This document shows positions 33,501-45,114 of a stretch of DNA of 64,000 nt, piece after piece. A program made the position numbers and the translations under genes. The notes under the pieces are model-generated. The model did not search any database and had not been told where the DNA came from. It worked only from the letters and a program-made list of their open reading frames with translations. Where the stretch lies: the NCBI GenBank assembly GCA_022579005.1, contig MU401486.1, positions 124,266 through 188,265 of the forward strand. Direction: 5' to 3'. Source of the DNA: Poronia punctata (taxonomy: Eukaryota; Ascomycota; Sordariomycetes; Xylariales; Xylariaceae). Numbering within the stretch: the first letter of the stretch is position 1; every line of letters starts with the position of its first letter.

Positions 33501-36500
33501 TATAAATCTTTTTTAATAACTAAGCAAGATTTATATATTTTTAAATATTTTTTATTATTAAACTTATATATAAATATTTACTTTAAAAAAAGTAGCTTAT
33601 ATTTTGTTTTAGCTTTTACTATTTTTTTAAAAGTTTTTATTTTTTATATATTTTTAATTTTTTTAATAGTATTTTTTTTAAACTTATTTTTTAAAAAGTA
33701 TTTAGCTAGTTTATACTAATGCTTTAGTAGTAGCTTAAAAAGCTTATTTTAATATATTTTAAGCTATTTTAAAGCTATGTTTATATACTTAGCATATTTT
33801 TAATATATTATAGCTACTATTATAAAGTATAGTATTTTATGCTTTTAGTTTTTTTAATATATAACTTTTTGCTAATTAAGTAAAAATGTTTTTAAAAAGT
33901 TTTGTTAGTAAGCTTTTTTTTTAAAAGCATATATTTTATGTTTTTAATAAAAAGTTTAAATAAAAGCAAATATTTTAAAATCTTATTTATTATTAAGTAT
34001 TTTTTTAATTTTTTAGCTTTTTTTAGTAAGTAATAAAGCTTTTTAAGCTTATTAAGCTTTTATTGCTTTATTTATTACTAGTTGCTTTATTTATATATTA
34101 AAGTTTTTTAAAGGTTTTTTTATTTTTTTATTTATTAAGTATACTTTATAAGGTTAACTAAAATTTTTTTTACTTATTTTAGCTGCTTTGCTGCTTTTTA
34201 AAATTATAAGTAAGTTAGTAAATATTTTTTTTGTTTTACTTAGTTGCTATTTTAATTTAAAAGTTTATTAAAAAATTATAAGTTTATATATTTAATTTTT
34301 AAAAGCATTATTATTATTTTTTTTAAGCTTTTAAAATATACTTACTTTTAACTTATACTTTTTTAGTTAGCTTTTAGTTAAAAAGTTTTTTAGTATAAGT
34401 ATACTTTTAATTTTTTTAAAAGTGTTAGTAATAATTTTGTTTGTTTTTTTTAGTAAGTTAAGCTTTTATATATTTTTTATTTTTATTTAAAGTAGTAGTT
34501 TTAAAATTATAATTTTAATAATTATTGCTTTTACTTTTTTTATTAGTTTTAATTAGTTTTTTTTTATATAAAAAAGCTTTTTGTTAAATTTTACATTTTT
34601 TATTATAATAACTTTTTAAAGCTTTAAAACTTAGATTTTATATAAATTTAATACTTTATATTTAATTAAATATTTAATATATGCTTACTACTTTATTTTA
34701 TAGTCTTGCTTTTAGCAACTTATAAGTTTATTTTATTATACTAAGTAAACTTTATATTTATATGCTTTTATATTTAATTAGTTTAGCTTTAAATTTGCTA
34801 GCTTGTTTATAATAAGCTTTAGTAAATATTAATAAAAATATTATTAAAATTAAAAATAAAAAACTTTTATTAATAAATATATATTATTTGCTTTTAAAAG
34901 GCTTTAGTTATATAGCTATTTAGCTATATAAACTGCTTTTAGCTATAGCTTTTTTAAAAGTTTAGCTTTTTTAAGCATTTTTAAAGCTTAGTTAATAATT
35001 TTTTATTTAGTATGCTTTTTACTTTTTATAAACTTTTTAATATAACTTAATAAAAGCTTTAGCTTTATACTTTTTTAGTTTGCTTACTTTTAAAAGTTAG
35101 TTAACTTATAGCTTAAAATTATTGCTTTTTTATTATTATTATATATTTAATATATTAAAAGCTTATATTATTATTTTACTTATTTTTTAAAGCTTATTAA
35201 GTTTTAAGCTACTTATAATTAAGTTTTAGCAATAAAAGTGTTAATATATATTATTTTACTATACTTATTTTTAAATAATAAAGTTTATAAAGATTTATTA
35301 TATTTATTTAAATAGTTAAATAGATTTTAGTATATTTTTTAAAATAAGTATATAGCTTGCTATTTTAAAGGTTTTTTAAATATAACTTTTAAAGCGTGCG
35401 TTTAAGTACAATTCTTATAATTAATTTTTTTAATTTTATTAATTTTAATATTTTTTATATTTTAAATAAAAGCTTTAAAAAGCTTAGGTTTTAAATGCTT
35501 AGCTTTTTTATACTATATATTTTTAAATGCTTTTAAAGGTTTTTATAAGTTAACTAAAAGCTTTTAAAAACGCTTTAAGTATATAGCTACAATTAATCTT
35601 GCTATATTGCTTATAATTTTAAGCTTTTAAATTATTAAAGCAGTTATTATACTTTTTAAAAAGTAATAAAAAATAAGCTTATATTTAAAAAATACTAAGT
35701 TATATTGTTTAGTTAACTGCTTTAAAATAATGCTAGCGTTTAAGCTTTTATATTAAAAAGTGCAATTTAGTTTATAATATTATATGCTTTTTTTTTTAAG
35801 CTTTGCTTTTAATACTATGTTTATATAAAATCTTTTTATTACTGTTACGTTTTTAAGTACTAAAAAAAAGGTATTTTTTTCTTTTTTACTATTAAAAATT
35901 TAATAAATAACCTGTTTACTATAGTATAAAATTAAAAAGTTAAAAGTATTTATAATAACAAAGTTTTTTAGCTTAGCTTTAATAATAAAGTTTTTTTTAA
36001 GTAAATTTTTATTATTAATAAAGTATAAAGCTTTATAATTGTTTAAAATTATGCTTTTAAATAAAAAGTAAAAATTGTTTTTAAAAGTAATAAAAGCTTT
36101 AAAGCTTTTTATATTTTTTTTAAGTAAGCTATAATTAATTACTAAGCAAGCAAAATTTAAATTTAGCTACTTACTTAATAATCTTTTTAACTTTTTACTA
36201 AAAAAGTAACTTTTGTTTACTTTAAATCTTTTTTTTTTAATTTTTTTATAAAGTTTTAACTATTTTATAAGCTTATAGCGCTTTTTAATCTTTTTTAACT
36301 TATTAAAGTTAAGCTTAAATTTTTAGTAAGTAAAGCTTTTAGTAATTATATACTATAATTAACTATATTTATATAAAAGCTAAAAGTAATAAGCTTTTAA
36401 GTTAAAAAAGTAAAAATATTAACTTTTTTTTTTTTTGCTTTTTTAGTAAACTTTTAATTTTTTTTAAAAGTTTTTTTTTTATTACTTAAGGTTATATAAA

Positions 36501-37476
36501 GTTTATTAGCTTTAACTTTACTACGTAAAGCTTTTTTATATACTAAAGCGCTAAAAATTTTATTAATTTTTTTTAATATAATTACGTTATTATTTAGTTA
36601 TTTATTTTTTATAATGTTTATAAGCTGCTAATAAGCTTAATTAAAAGCTATATAAGCTTTTACTGCTTTAAAAAAGTTTTTAGTTATTAATACTTTTTTT
36701 ACTTTAAGCAGTTTAAAGTATTAAGCTATAATTTAATTAGTATACTATTTTTTATACTACTTTTTAAGTTTAATACTTTTATAAGTAACTTTTTAAAGCG
36801 TTTTTTAATATTTTATTTATATATTAAATTTAATAGTAAAATTTAAAAAAGTAAAAAACGTTTTAATAGTTTTAATAAGCACTTAAATATTTTTAGCTTT
36901 TTTTAGATTTTTAACTAATAGCTTTTTTTTTATTATAATAAGTACTAAAGTGTTAATAAATTAGTTAATTTAAGTTTAAATAGCTATATATTTATTTACA
37001 ATTTTTAAATTTATAGCTTGCTAAAAGCTTGCTAACTTTATATTTTTAATATATTATTTTTAAATTTTTTTTTAAGTAATAATTAAATTTAAAACGCTTA
37101 AATTTAGTTTTTTTTTTTTAGCAACAAGCTTTTAATAAGCAGCTTTTAATATTAAAATTATAATATTGTTTTTAAAAAGCTTAATTAAAGTTTTTTTATT
37201 TAAATTAACATATTTTTAAACTTTTTAAGCTTAAGCATAAAGCGTTAAAGTTTAAAACTATACTACTTACTTAATTAAAAAGCGTAAATAAGTATTTTTT
37301 AAAATAATTTTAACGCTAGTTAACATAGTAAAAATAAAAAGTAAAGCTATATAAGCTTTTTTTTAAAAATAATTTAATAAAAAGTTATAAAATATTATAA
37401 TTTAAAAGTATAAAAACCTTTAACTAATTATACTATAATAAATAAAGCACTAATTTTTATAAACTAAGCTTATAAC

Positions 37477-37704
37477 TTTTATAAATATAAAAGCTTTAGT
37501 AAAAAGTAAATTAGTATACTTAACTTAGTATAAGCTATATTAGTTATATTGCAATAAACTATATATTAAAAAGAAAAAATCTATATAATTATAATAAGAT
37601 TAGAGATCCTGCTTTATAGCATACGCTCTTATAGAGCTGTGCTGACTAAGGCACGTGACCTTGACTGCAAGGGTATCCCATTAAGTAGGTACCTCTCCGC
37701 GACA
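37477..37704. repeat. right LTR (228 bp)
   Basis: Same length as the left LTR, with no indel between them. Here the inner (left) end is converted to A/T and the outer end (GACTGCAAGGGTATCCC onward) keeps G/C. Its last 24 bp encode the current C-terminus and stop codon of PRM1 on the minus strand. Confidence 0.9.
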
Positions 37705-39912
37705 ACTTGTAAAAGCTGAAGGCCGTTTTATAGGAGCAGGAGCTTGGAAAGGCGGATATTCACCTTGCTGCTGCTGCTGCAATGTGACGCCCGAATCGCT
37801 GCTGGATCGAGGCAATTTGGGCGATTGTAGCGCGGCGTCGCTGAAGGAATGTCTGGAAGGAGTCATGAGGACGTACATGGCGCGCATCATACCCAGGATT
37901 ACGACTATCATGTAGATGAGTAGAAGACCTGTCGAGATGAGTGCTTGCTGGATGATCTGGTGGCGCAGCCAGGTGACGACGTGCGAGACGGCGCCGGTGA
38001 TTTCGTCGGTGGTGACGCTGCTGGGAGAGGCGAGGAATGACGTTAGGTCAGAGTCGCCGTTGATGGATTGGTCGGCTCCGACGGAGAAGATGTCCTCGGG
38101 GAATTGGGGGAAGTTGACGTGTGCGTGATCGTGTACCCATGTGAGACCTTTCTGAACGGCCTCGACTTTGAGACCTAGAAGGCAGCGGACGGTCTCCTTG
38201 GCTAGACTGTTGAAGAGTGTTTGTCCGAATACGGTGTTGATTCCCTTGTCGATCTCATCCATGAACATGTTCAGTGTGTTGTTCACCGCAGTTGTTCCGT
38301 CGGTTACTTTTCCTAGAATGTCGTCGTTGATCTCCTTGCTGTAGTGGTTGATGACCCCGTTCGCCTCATCCGACCAGTTTCGCGACACGTCTGTCAATGA
38401 TTTGACTACACCGTCGGCAAAGCCGCCCACTTGCTGACTCAACTCGGGCACCTCATTTTCGATGGCTCTCAATAGGATACCCTGCCAGAAACAGGCAAAG
38501 AATCCAGCCAGAGCGAGTGATAGGACGAAGAGGGCCGGGATGGACGTGGCATAAGCTACGAACCAGCGGACCATAATCTTCCTAGCATTGTGCTTGTCTT
38601 CAAACTTGCTGGAGATGGCAAGACCAATCCTGGCCGTGAGAGGGGATGAATACAGATAGCCGTAATCCAGGACATCCACCGCATGGGCGACGGACTCGTT
38701 CTGCCTACGCCAACGGCGTCTTTCAAGGATGTACATCGGGATGCATACGCCAATAGCGAGAAGGATGAGGATGACGATGGCTGCGATCTTGGCGTCGTAG
38801 GCGATTTTGAACAAGGTCTCGAAGAATTTGGTGAGGCCATCGTTGTTCGAGCAGAACGAAAGTGCCTCCTTCTTTGCAACGGGGAAGACACTGTCGTCGA
38901 ACTTCCAGTCCCCGTATGCCTGCTTGATCTCCTTCCGAATCAGATCAAACGGAAACGATACAGCTTGACCGGTCAGGTTTTTGATGTCGTCAAAGGTCGG
39001 AAGCTTGCCGTTCAGATCGTCCAATCCCTTCACAAAACCGCTAGTGTCTATGTTGATAGCCTTTAGTTCTTTCATCTTCTCGATGATGTCCTGTTCCAGA
39101 TTAGGCTTGTCCGGCAGACCACGGGCTGCCAACATGACAGCCATCATATCATCGCGTTTGTGACCTCCAAAGAGATTCCCTATTCCATTCCCGATATCAC
39201 CTATCGTATCCGAAGCTCCGTCTTTCGCGTCATCAAAAATGTCGCCAGCCTTGCCAGCAACGTCCCAGACAGTATCGATCACCTTTTGGATGTCATCCGC
39301 CTTGCTCGCGATGCCATCGGCTACACCGTCGATGGCATGATTGACTGCATCCGTCGTCTTCTCTACAGCGATAGACGAGGCGTTGAGGGCGCCGTGGACC
39401 ACCATGGAAATTAGGCAGACGTAAGTATCCGTCATCATGCCTATGACGAACAGGATGAGCTGCTCGATGCCGGTCAGGATAAAGTCCAGGACGGTCATGA
39501 GGGCCTGTACGGCGTGGGTGACGCTCGATGCGGTGAGTTGGTTGACACCGACTGACAAGTAATGAGGCATAGAGGCAAAGGCGCTACCGACGTCCTCAAC
39601 CTTGGTACACGCCGTCAACGCCTTCACCTTGGCCTCGGCCAAGTTCTCGTTCAAGCTGCCTATGGTGAGGAGAAGGTGGACCAAGACGAGTAATAGCAGT
39701 ATAGTCCATCGGTTGAGCCATATTTGAGATTGTCTTGACCGTATGCCGAGGTAGGGCGTGATTTGCTTAGAAGAGTAGGAACGGACGGAGGCGATATTTC
39801 CCGGTACATTTCTGTTTACCGACGATAGCTCGTATGCACTCTGTGCGTTGGGGTTTAGCGACTGGGGTACTTCTGGGTAGTTGTCCCCCTTTTCTTTCCA
39901 CGGAAGAACCAT
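37681..39912 (-). CDS. PRM1: plasma membrane fusion protein PRM1, 3' end altered by LTR insertion
   Basis: An intronless gene of 743 aa, the normal size for fungal PRM1. The cytoplasmic N-terminus is followed by a first helix (about 68-85). Further hydrophobic segments lie near 137-170, 371-397, 445-478 and 655-685, separated by two long ectodomains with the Ala/Asp-rich helical repeats and conserved Cys seen in the family. PRM1 is a multipass glycoprotein that promotes plasma-membrane merger during mating and hyphal fusion. The last coding residues (CRGEVPT) and the stop come from the right LTR of the neighbouring retrotransposon. Joining the two flanks at the ACTTG duplication predicts that the original protein ended in HYKR at that point. 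The change touches only the cytoplasmic tail, so the gene may still work. Confidence 0.93.
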   Translation of the reverse strand: MVLPWKEKGDNYPEVPQSLNPNAQSAYELSSVNRNVPGNIASVRSYSSKQITPYLGIRSRQSQIWLNRWTILLLLVLVHLLLTIGSLNENLAEAKVKALTACTKVEDVGSAFASMPHYLSVGVNQLTASSVTHAVQALMTVLDFILTGIEQLILFVIGMMTDTYVCLISMVVHGALNASSIAVEKTTDAVNHAIDGVADGIASKADDIQKVIDTVWDVAGKAGDIFDDAKDGASDTIGDIGNGIGNLFGGHKRDDMMAVMLAARGLPDKPNLEQDIIEKMKELKAINIDTSGFVKGLDDLNGKLPTFDDIKNLTGQAVSFPFDLIRKEIKQAYGDWKFDDSVFPVAKKEALSFCSNNDGLTKFFETLFKIAYDAKIAAIVILILLAIGVCIPMYILERRRWRRQNESVAHAVDVLDYGYLYSSPLTARIGLAISSKFEDKHNARKIMVRWFVAYATSIPALFVLSLALAGFFACFWQGILLRAIENEVPELSQQVGGFADGVVKSLTDVSRNWSDEANGVINHYSKEINDDILGKVTDGTTAVNNTLNMFMDEIDKGINTVFGQTLFNSLAKETVRCLLGLKVEAVQKGLTWVHDHAHVNFPQFPEDIFSVGADQSINGDSDLTSFLASPSSVTTDEITGAVSHVVTWLRHQIIQQALISTGLLLIYMIVVILGMMRAMYVLMTPSRHSFSDAALQSPKLPRSSSDSGVTLQQQQQGEYPPFQAPAPIKRPSAFTSCRGEVPT
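37705..37709. repeat. target-site duplication, right copy (ACTTG)
   Basis: Directly follows the right LTR and lies within the PRM1 reading frame. Confidence 0.85.
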
Positions 39913-41083
39913 AATGAGTGTGTTCGTATGGGCCCGACGTAGCCAGTACGTTTAGCCAGAAGAATGTTAAAGTGTAGGGCGTCTGTGTAAGCGAATAAAA
40001 ACAGACAGAATAATAAAAGAGAGTGTTAAAAAAGAAGGAAGGCGACTCGTATAAGATCAACGAGGCAAGTAAATTCAACAAATAGCTAAGAATGTAAAAA
40101 GTTGAAGTAGAAGTCAAGTCGGCCAACTGGTGTGGTGTTGCTGATATGGACCGTAGTATAAGTGAAACTTGGTCCAGGATCTCAAGAGACAAAGGGAGTT
40201 GGTAGAAAGAGGCCAATGTTAGTACCGAACAGACAATGAAAATGGATATCAAGCCATAGAGAACATGTAGAAAATCTATCGATCAAGAAACGAAAACTAC
40301 CATTTACCAGAAATGGATCTGACTGGAGTGAGAAGTGCAAGAAGAACAAAGCAGAAACAAACAACAAGAACAAGCAGACTGACTACATGGGCATTAGAGT
40401 GAGTAATAAAGATGGCGTGGGGAGGGTATGTAAGTGGATCGTGAGTCTATTGTTGGACATGTTTAGAAACAAAGAATCAAGTGACTAAGTTCTAACGAAC
40501 CCACCATCGTGGCCAGGGTCTAGGTTAGGTTAACCCATGGGCCATGGGCCATGACCTGCGAGGTATCGTCTGTAATTAGGAATTCTCTTTGTCTTTCTGC
40601 AAGCCTAACCGTAGACGAGGTAGATCGCCTCTTCGTTTTCTTTGTCTCATCGAGTGGACGAGGTTCAGAGGTCAGCTAAGCGCCATCGTTGGCTAAAGGC
40701 CAATGAAATGACCCCCAACCGTGTTCGAGCCAGCTACAGTGAACCATGGAGTGGTCCAGCGAGAGTCTTGGCCATGATCAAGGAGATCTGCTGTTACGTT
40801 TAACTCGCGGTAGTAGACGCGGTGCTCAGGCCGATCGAAGCTCATTGTTAGCGCCCGCCGACCGTCTCTGGATTAGACTCGGCGGAATGTGAGTGTTTGG
40901 AACGGGAATTTATGAGGTTTGGGTATTGAAAGGTTCGAAGCAGCTGTTTCATTTGCCGGTGACATCTACGATATCCCCACTTCTGGCACCTGTACGGTAA
41001 CTTAGACCTATAAGGGATTAGCCCCAATCCCTTGCCTAAGTGCCTAACATAAGTAACCTTGTAGAGTCACCGTTCAGAGCTTA
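39913..41083. other. PRM1 upstream region
   Basis: The promoter side of PRM1. It has ordinary base composition and no other gene was recognised. TAGGTTAG occurs at 40521-40528. Confidence 0.5.
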
Positions 41084-41101
41084 AGATAACCGGACGGATG
41101 T

Positions 41102-41276
41102 GACAACATGAGGTTAACCCCCCCCTTGTAACCTGAGGGTAACCCATGTAATCTGAGGGTAACTAGTTTCTTGGCATGTACTAAAAAGTGGGTCGGTACT
41201 TTGAACTTTTTAGATTTTTTTTGGAAAAAAAAACATGTTAAATTTTTTTAGCTAAGCTTAACCTATAGTTACCTAG
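41102..41276 (+). repeat. left terminal inverted repeat
   Basis: The first 47 bp (from GACAACATGAGGTTAACC) are identical to the reverse complement of the right end. Similarity continues with mismatches and small gaps to a shared CCTATAGTTACCTAG near 41276. Inside the tip, GTAACCTGAGGGTAAC is repeated in tandem with one change, as in sub-terminal transposase-binding repeats. Confidence 0.85.
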
Positions 41277-42731
41277 AAAAATAAAAAAAGGAAAATATTA
41301 AAAAAAAAATTAAAAAAATTATTAAAAAGTAAAAATAAATAAAGAAAGTTTATATTAAAAAGTTTAAAGGCTTTATATATTAATATATTAATATTAATAC
41401 TTTAAAAGTATAAATATTGTTATTTTTATTATTATTTTAAATAAATTATAATATATATAATAATATACTTTTTAAATAAACTTATACTTTTATAAGCTTT
41501 TTTATATTATTTATATTTAATAATATATTAAGTAAAATATTAGTTTAATTATTATTATTAAAAAAATAAATATTATTAATTATATGAAAATAATTAAAAA
41601 AAATAAGTATATATTTATTAATATATATATATATTTAATTTTTATTTTATTATATAGTATTTAAATACTTATATAAACTTAAATTAAAGAAACTTTAAAG
41701 GCTATTTTTTAATTAATTTAATATTATTTATAATAATATAATAAAATTATAATATACTTATATTATAAATAAAATTATAATTATTTTAATTAACTTATTA
41801 TTAAGCTTTAAAATATTAATTTACTTTTACTTTTAGTTTATTTTATTAAAACTTAGCTTTATTATTTAACTTTTTAATATTATTTTATAATAAGTTTATA
41901 AAACTTAAATATTTTAAAAGAAATATTTTTAAAATAATATTTTTTTATTTTATTAATATAATAATAATTTATAATATTTAAAATAAAATTATTATTTTTT
42001 AAATTTTTTAATTTATTTAAACGTTTTTATTATTATTAAAGTATAATTATTATAAACCTTGTTATTAATTTAATAAAAACTAAAAATATTATATAAAATA
42101 TTATAATATAAAACATTTTTATTATAAAACTAAATAGCTACTTATTTAATTAATTATATAGTTAAATAAATAATAAAAAATATTAAAAGTAAAGTTAAAA
42201 ATTAAAATTAATATAATATTAAGCTAAAATGAAAATAAAATTTAATTTAAGTATTAATAAGTTAAATAAAGGTTTTAATATAATTTTTTTAATTATATAT
42301 AAAAAATATTTAAATTTTATATATATATATATATATTATATTATAATAAATATTAATATAAATTTAAAAAGATTTAATTAAAAAACTTTAATATATTTTA
42401 AAAAACTTTAAATATAATTTATTATAAATTTAATAATTATACTTTTAAATATATATATATAAAAATAAATTAAATTAAAAGTTTTATTACTATATTTTTT
42501 TTAACTTATTAAATATAAAAAATAATTTTAAACTTATTTTAATAATTTATTTAAATAAAGCTTAATTTTTTTAATTTTTTACTGTTTATTAAAAACTTAA
42601 AAATATTATATAATTATTTATAATTATTTATAATTATTACTTTTATATTTTTTAATTATTTTATATTTTATATTTAGTTTTTTTAATTTATTTTAATTTT
42701 TAATTATTTAAAAAAACAAAAAAAGTATATA

Positions 42732-42916
42732 CTAGGTAACTATAGGGTAAGCTAAGCCAAAAATTTAAAAATAAGGTTTTAAAAAAAATCAAATCTTAAA
42801 GTCCTAAGTACCGATCTACCTTTCAGTACATGCCAAGAATCTTGGCAACCGGGGGTACCCTCAGGTGAGCATGGGTTACCCTCAGGTTACAAGGGGGGGG
42901 TTAACCTCATGTTGTC
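42732..42916 (-). repeat. right terminal inverted repeat
   Basis: The inverted partner of the left end. It includes the same run of eight C (as G on the plus strand) and the same GGTAACCTG-type sub-repeat. Confidence 0.85.
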
Positions 42917-42935
42917 TATATACTCAGATAACCGG

Positions 42936-44541
42936 GGTGCTTCCTGATGATTATATCTATGTGTAGGAACTTGCTTTAAGATCTATCATGTCGGCTTGAA
43001 ATTTCATAGCAAAAAGGCGTTTGAGCAAATATAATATGCACAATATCTCACATTCTTTGCCACCCTCTTGCATCATGTAATGTAGGCGCAAGACAGGTGC
43101 GGTTGCATTCTTGGTCGCAGGCTTTCGGGCCACGATAACCGAAGGGATTCAACAGGTATAGAGGGCACCCCTAGCACATCAACATATAGAATAGCAGCGC
43201 CGGCATCCCATTCTAAGGGCTTAGTATGCGTATTGCATGCAAGGGGCTGGGAGGAGTGGTTACCGACCAACCCGTACGCATGCGCATGCGCGTCTGCGTC
43301 CCGGTAGTTGGCGACCCTAGAAGTACAACGTAAAGACCAAGTAAAAGATTGTGGGCTTCTTCTGTCTCTCACAAAATTTGGTTTTCTCGTGGAAACAAGC
43401 GAGAGACGGGTCAAATACAATGAAAGATCGATGGCGAGCCATAAGGGTGGTTAATATTGAAAATACAGGTATATATAGAATGCCAGAACATCAATAACGA
43501 GAGACGACAGGTCACGAGAACTTCCGGCGTCTTTATCAGGTCACTTGCTCGTTCTTGAACTGAGGCCTCACGCAAAGCCGCTCTGCCCGTCCCATCCCAG
43601 CATCGCGTCACAATAGGCTATCGACTAAATCTTGGCACGGCGCGAAAATCAGATAGCCGGTGCTTTACAAACGATGATTGGCTGGTAGGCAACTATGCGG
43701 CCAGGGGACTAGATCCCGTTTTTAGCGCCCTGTGTTCGTTCCCCCGACGATTAATTCCTTCTGCCTACAGCAGTCACACATCTATGGTCAATTCTAACAT
43801 AAGAGCAACGCGGCAACGTTAACTTCTCCATGGCTGCCTCGGTCTCGTGCCGTACTAAGCGGTAACAGTTCTGCAGTCATAGATGATCTTTAAGTTTCCG
43901 GCTTTCCGGACAGTTACTTGAATTTGTGTACTCTGGCACAATGAACAAGAAACTTCCAGTTCTCTTTCCTGCTGCTGCTACCTGACTGCGATGTTCTCAA
44001 ACACGGGTTACCTATCTTTCTCTTCCCCATCGTCCATATTGAACATATCATATCGCGGGAATAACCACTAGTCGACCTGTTCGCTAGACGCTAGGTAAGT
44101 AGGTAGCTAGCATACACAGGGTATTCACTTGTATGTACGTGTACTTGATACTAAATCCTAGGTTAGATTAGACTCGTTTCTCTCTTATCAGGCCTAGAAA
44201 ACACATTCAGAGAATCTATATTCTGGTTTATTCCATCATCCTCCCACGAGAAGCTGCGAGAATTCCGAAGTAGTGTTGATACCCTTGGATTACACGGTTA
44301 GGGCATTCAAGTGTTATACGACCATGTTTGAGATTCAACACGTTGTATGTTTGAATACCATTATTCTCATCGAAGACAGTTCCTTTATATTATGACGAAC
44401 AAAGGTGGACGTATTCCCATCACCATATTATAAACTTGTGATATATATACCTCGCTTCTCTCCAAGTATTCCCCCCTTATCATCATCGACTACAGCCATA
44501 ACAACTATTCATCAATCATCATACTAACAAAACATCATAAA
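42936..44541. other. 1.6-kb gene-poor stretch
   Basis: Normal base composition; open frames of about 115 and 66 codons on the minus strand (43073-43611) show no recognisable domain. TATATATA at 44442-44449 is a TATA candidate for the next gene. Confidence 0.5.
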
Positions 44542-45114
44542 ATGGACGCTCTCCTCCCTTTCCCCTCTTCTATTCGTAATCCCAACGGGGATGCAAGATG
44601 GTTGCTCAAGGTACAAGTAGCCCCTCTCACCGGGACACTCTATAAATTCGCCCGAGCCCTCGGCATAGACGATTCCGACCGCCGTAGCCAAAACGACCTA
44701 TCGGAAACAGTGACGGCCGTAGCCAACGATCCCGATCTCGACCAGGAGATTTTCGAATCCCTCAACAAAATAGACTGGTCCCAAGTAAATCTCTCCGAAG
44801 TTCTCGTCTGTCTAGATGCCCAGCGACGACGACGACGGACTACAAGTCCCCATGGTGACGACGATGACCTATCTCCCGTGGAGACATTCGCCAAAGGCGT
44901 GATAGTCTGTTCCGAACTCTTGGGGGAATACCTCGGAGAAGACGACACTGACTTATGGTCGTTGCCTCCGGCCCCCGACGCAGACGTGACTTTTGATATC
45001 ATGGGCATCGCCATCCTCTTGTGGTGGTATCCGTTGAATCATGACAAAGGTACCAAACCGGCTGCCGGGGCTCTCTTTGCCGAGGCGTTAGAGATTATCA
45101 GGTTTTATTGCTAG
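44542..45114 (+). CDS. hypothetical protein, 190 aa
   Basis: A single-exon frame with fungal codon use, an in-context ATG and a TATA-like element (TATATATA) about 95 bp upstream. The protein is acidic, with a short basic RRRRR stretch (about 93-98) next to a DDDD run and a hydrophobic patch near the C-terminus (about 150-160, FDIMGIAILLWWYPL). No signal peptide or known domain was recognised. It may be lineage-specific; function unknown. Confidence 0.55.
   Translation: MDALLPFPSSIRNPNGDARWLLKVQVAPLTGTLYKFARALGIDDSDRRSQNDLSETVTAVANDPDLDQEIFESLNKIDWSQVNLSEVLVCLDAQRRRRRTTSPHGDDDDLSPVETFAKGVIVCSELLGEYLGEDDTDLWSLPPAPDADVTFDIMGIAILLWWYPLNHDKGTKPAAGALFAEALEIIRFYC

Larger units (their letters stand above)
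28969..37704. mobile_element. RIP-degraded LTR retrotransposon, 8.7 kb
   Basis: An 8736-bp element bounded by two 228-bp direct repeats and a 5-bp target duplication. The interior is almost pure A/T; the remaining C is mostly in CpT and the remaining G mostly in ApG, with CpA and CpG nearly absent, the signature of repeat-induced point mutation. The longest open frame inside is only 74 codons (33495-33719), so gag and pol cannot be read and neither the superfamily (Gypsy or Copia) nor the orientation can be set. A Lys/Ala-codon-like stretch at 30290-30550 hints at the plus strand as sense. The length fits a once complete, autonomous element. Confidence 0.9.
41102..42916. mobile_element. RIP-like TIR DNA element, 1.8 kb
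   Basis: An 1815-bp element with long terminal inverted repeats (listed below) and an extremely AT-rich core (about 41280-42730) with no open frame of note. The tips keep normal base composition. A 10-bp direct repeat, AGATAACCGG, flanks it at 41084-41093 and 42926-42935, separated from the inverted repeats by 8 and 9 bp. Long inverted repeats with an 8-11 bp duplication would suit a Mutator-like transposon, but no transposase can be read, so the superfamily is open. Confidence 0.8.

Noticed and set aside
33495..33719. 74-codon frame in the AT-rich element
   Set aside because: Leu/Phe/Ile/Tyr-only translation, as expected from A/T-only DNA; not a gene.
43073..43611. Two minus-strand open frames of 115 and 66 codons
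   Set aside because: No domain, no promoter or intron signals; composition expected by chance in this GC range.
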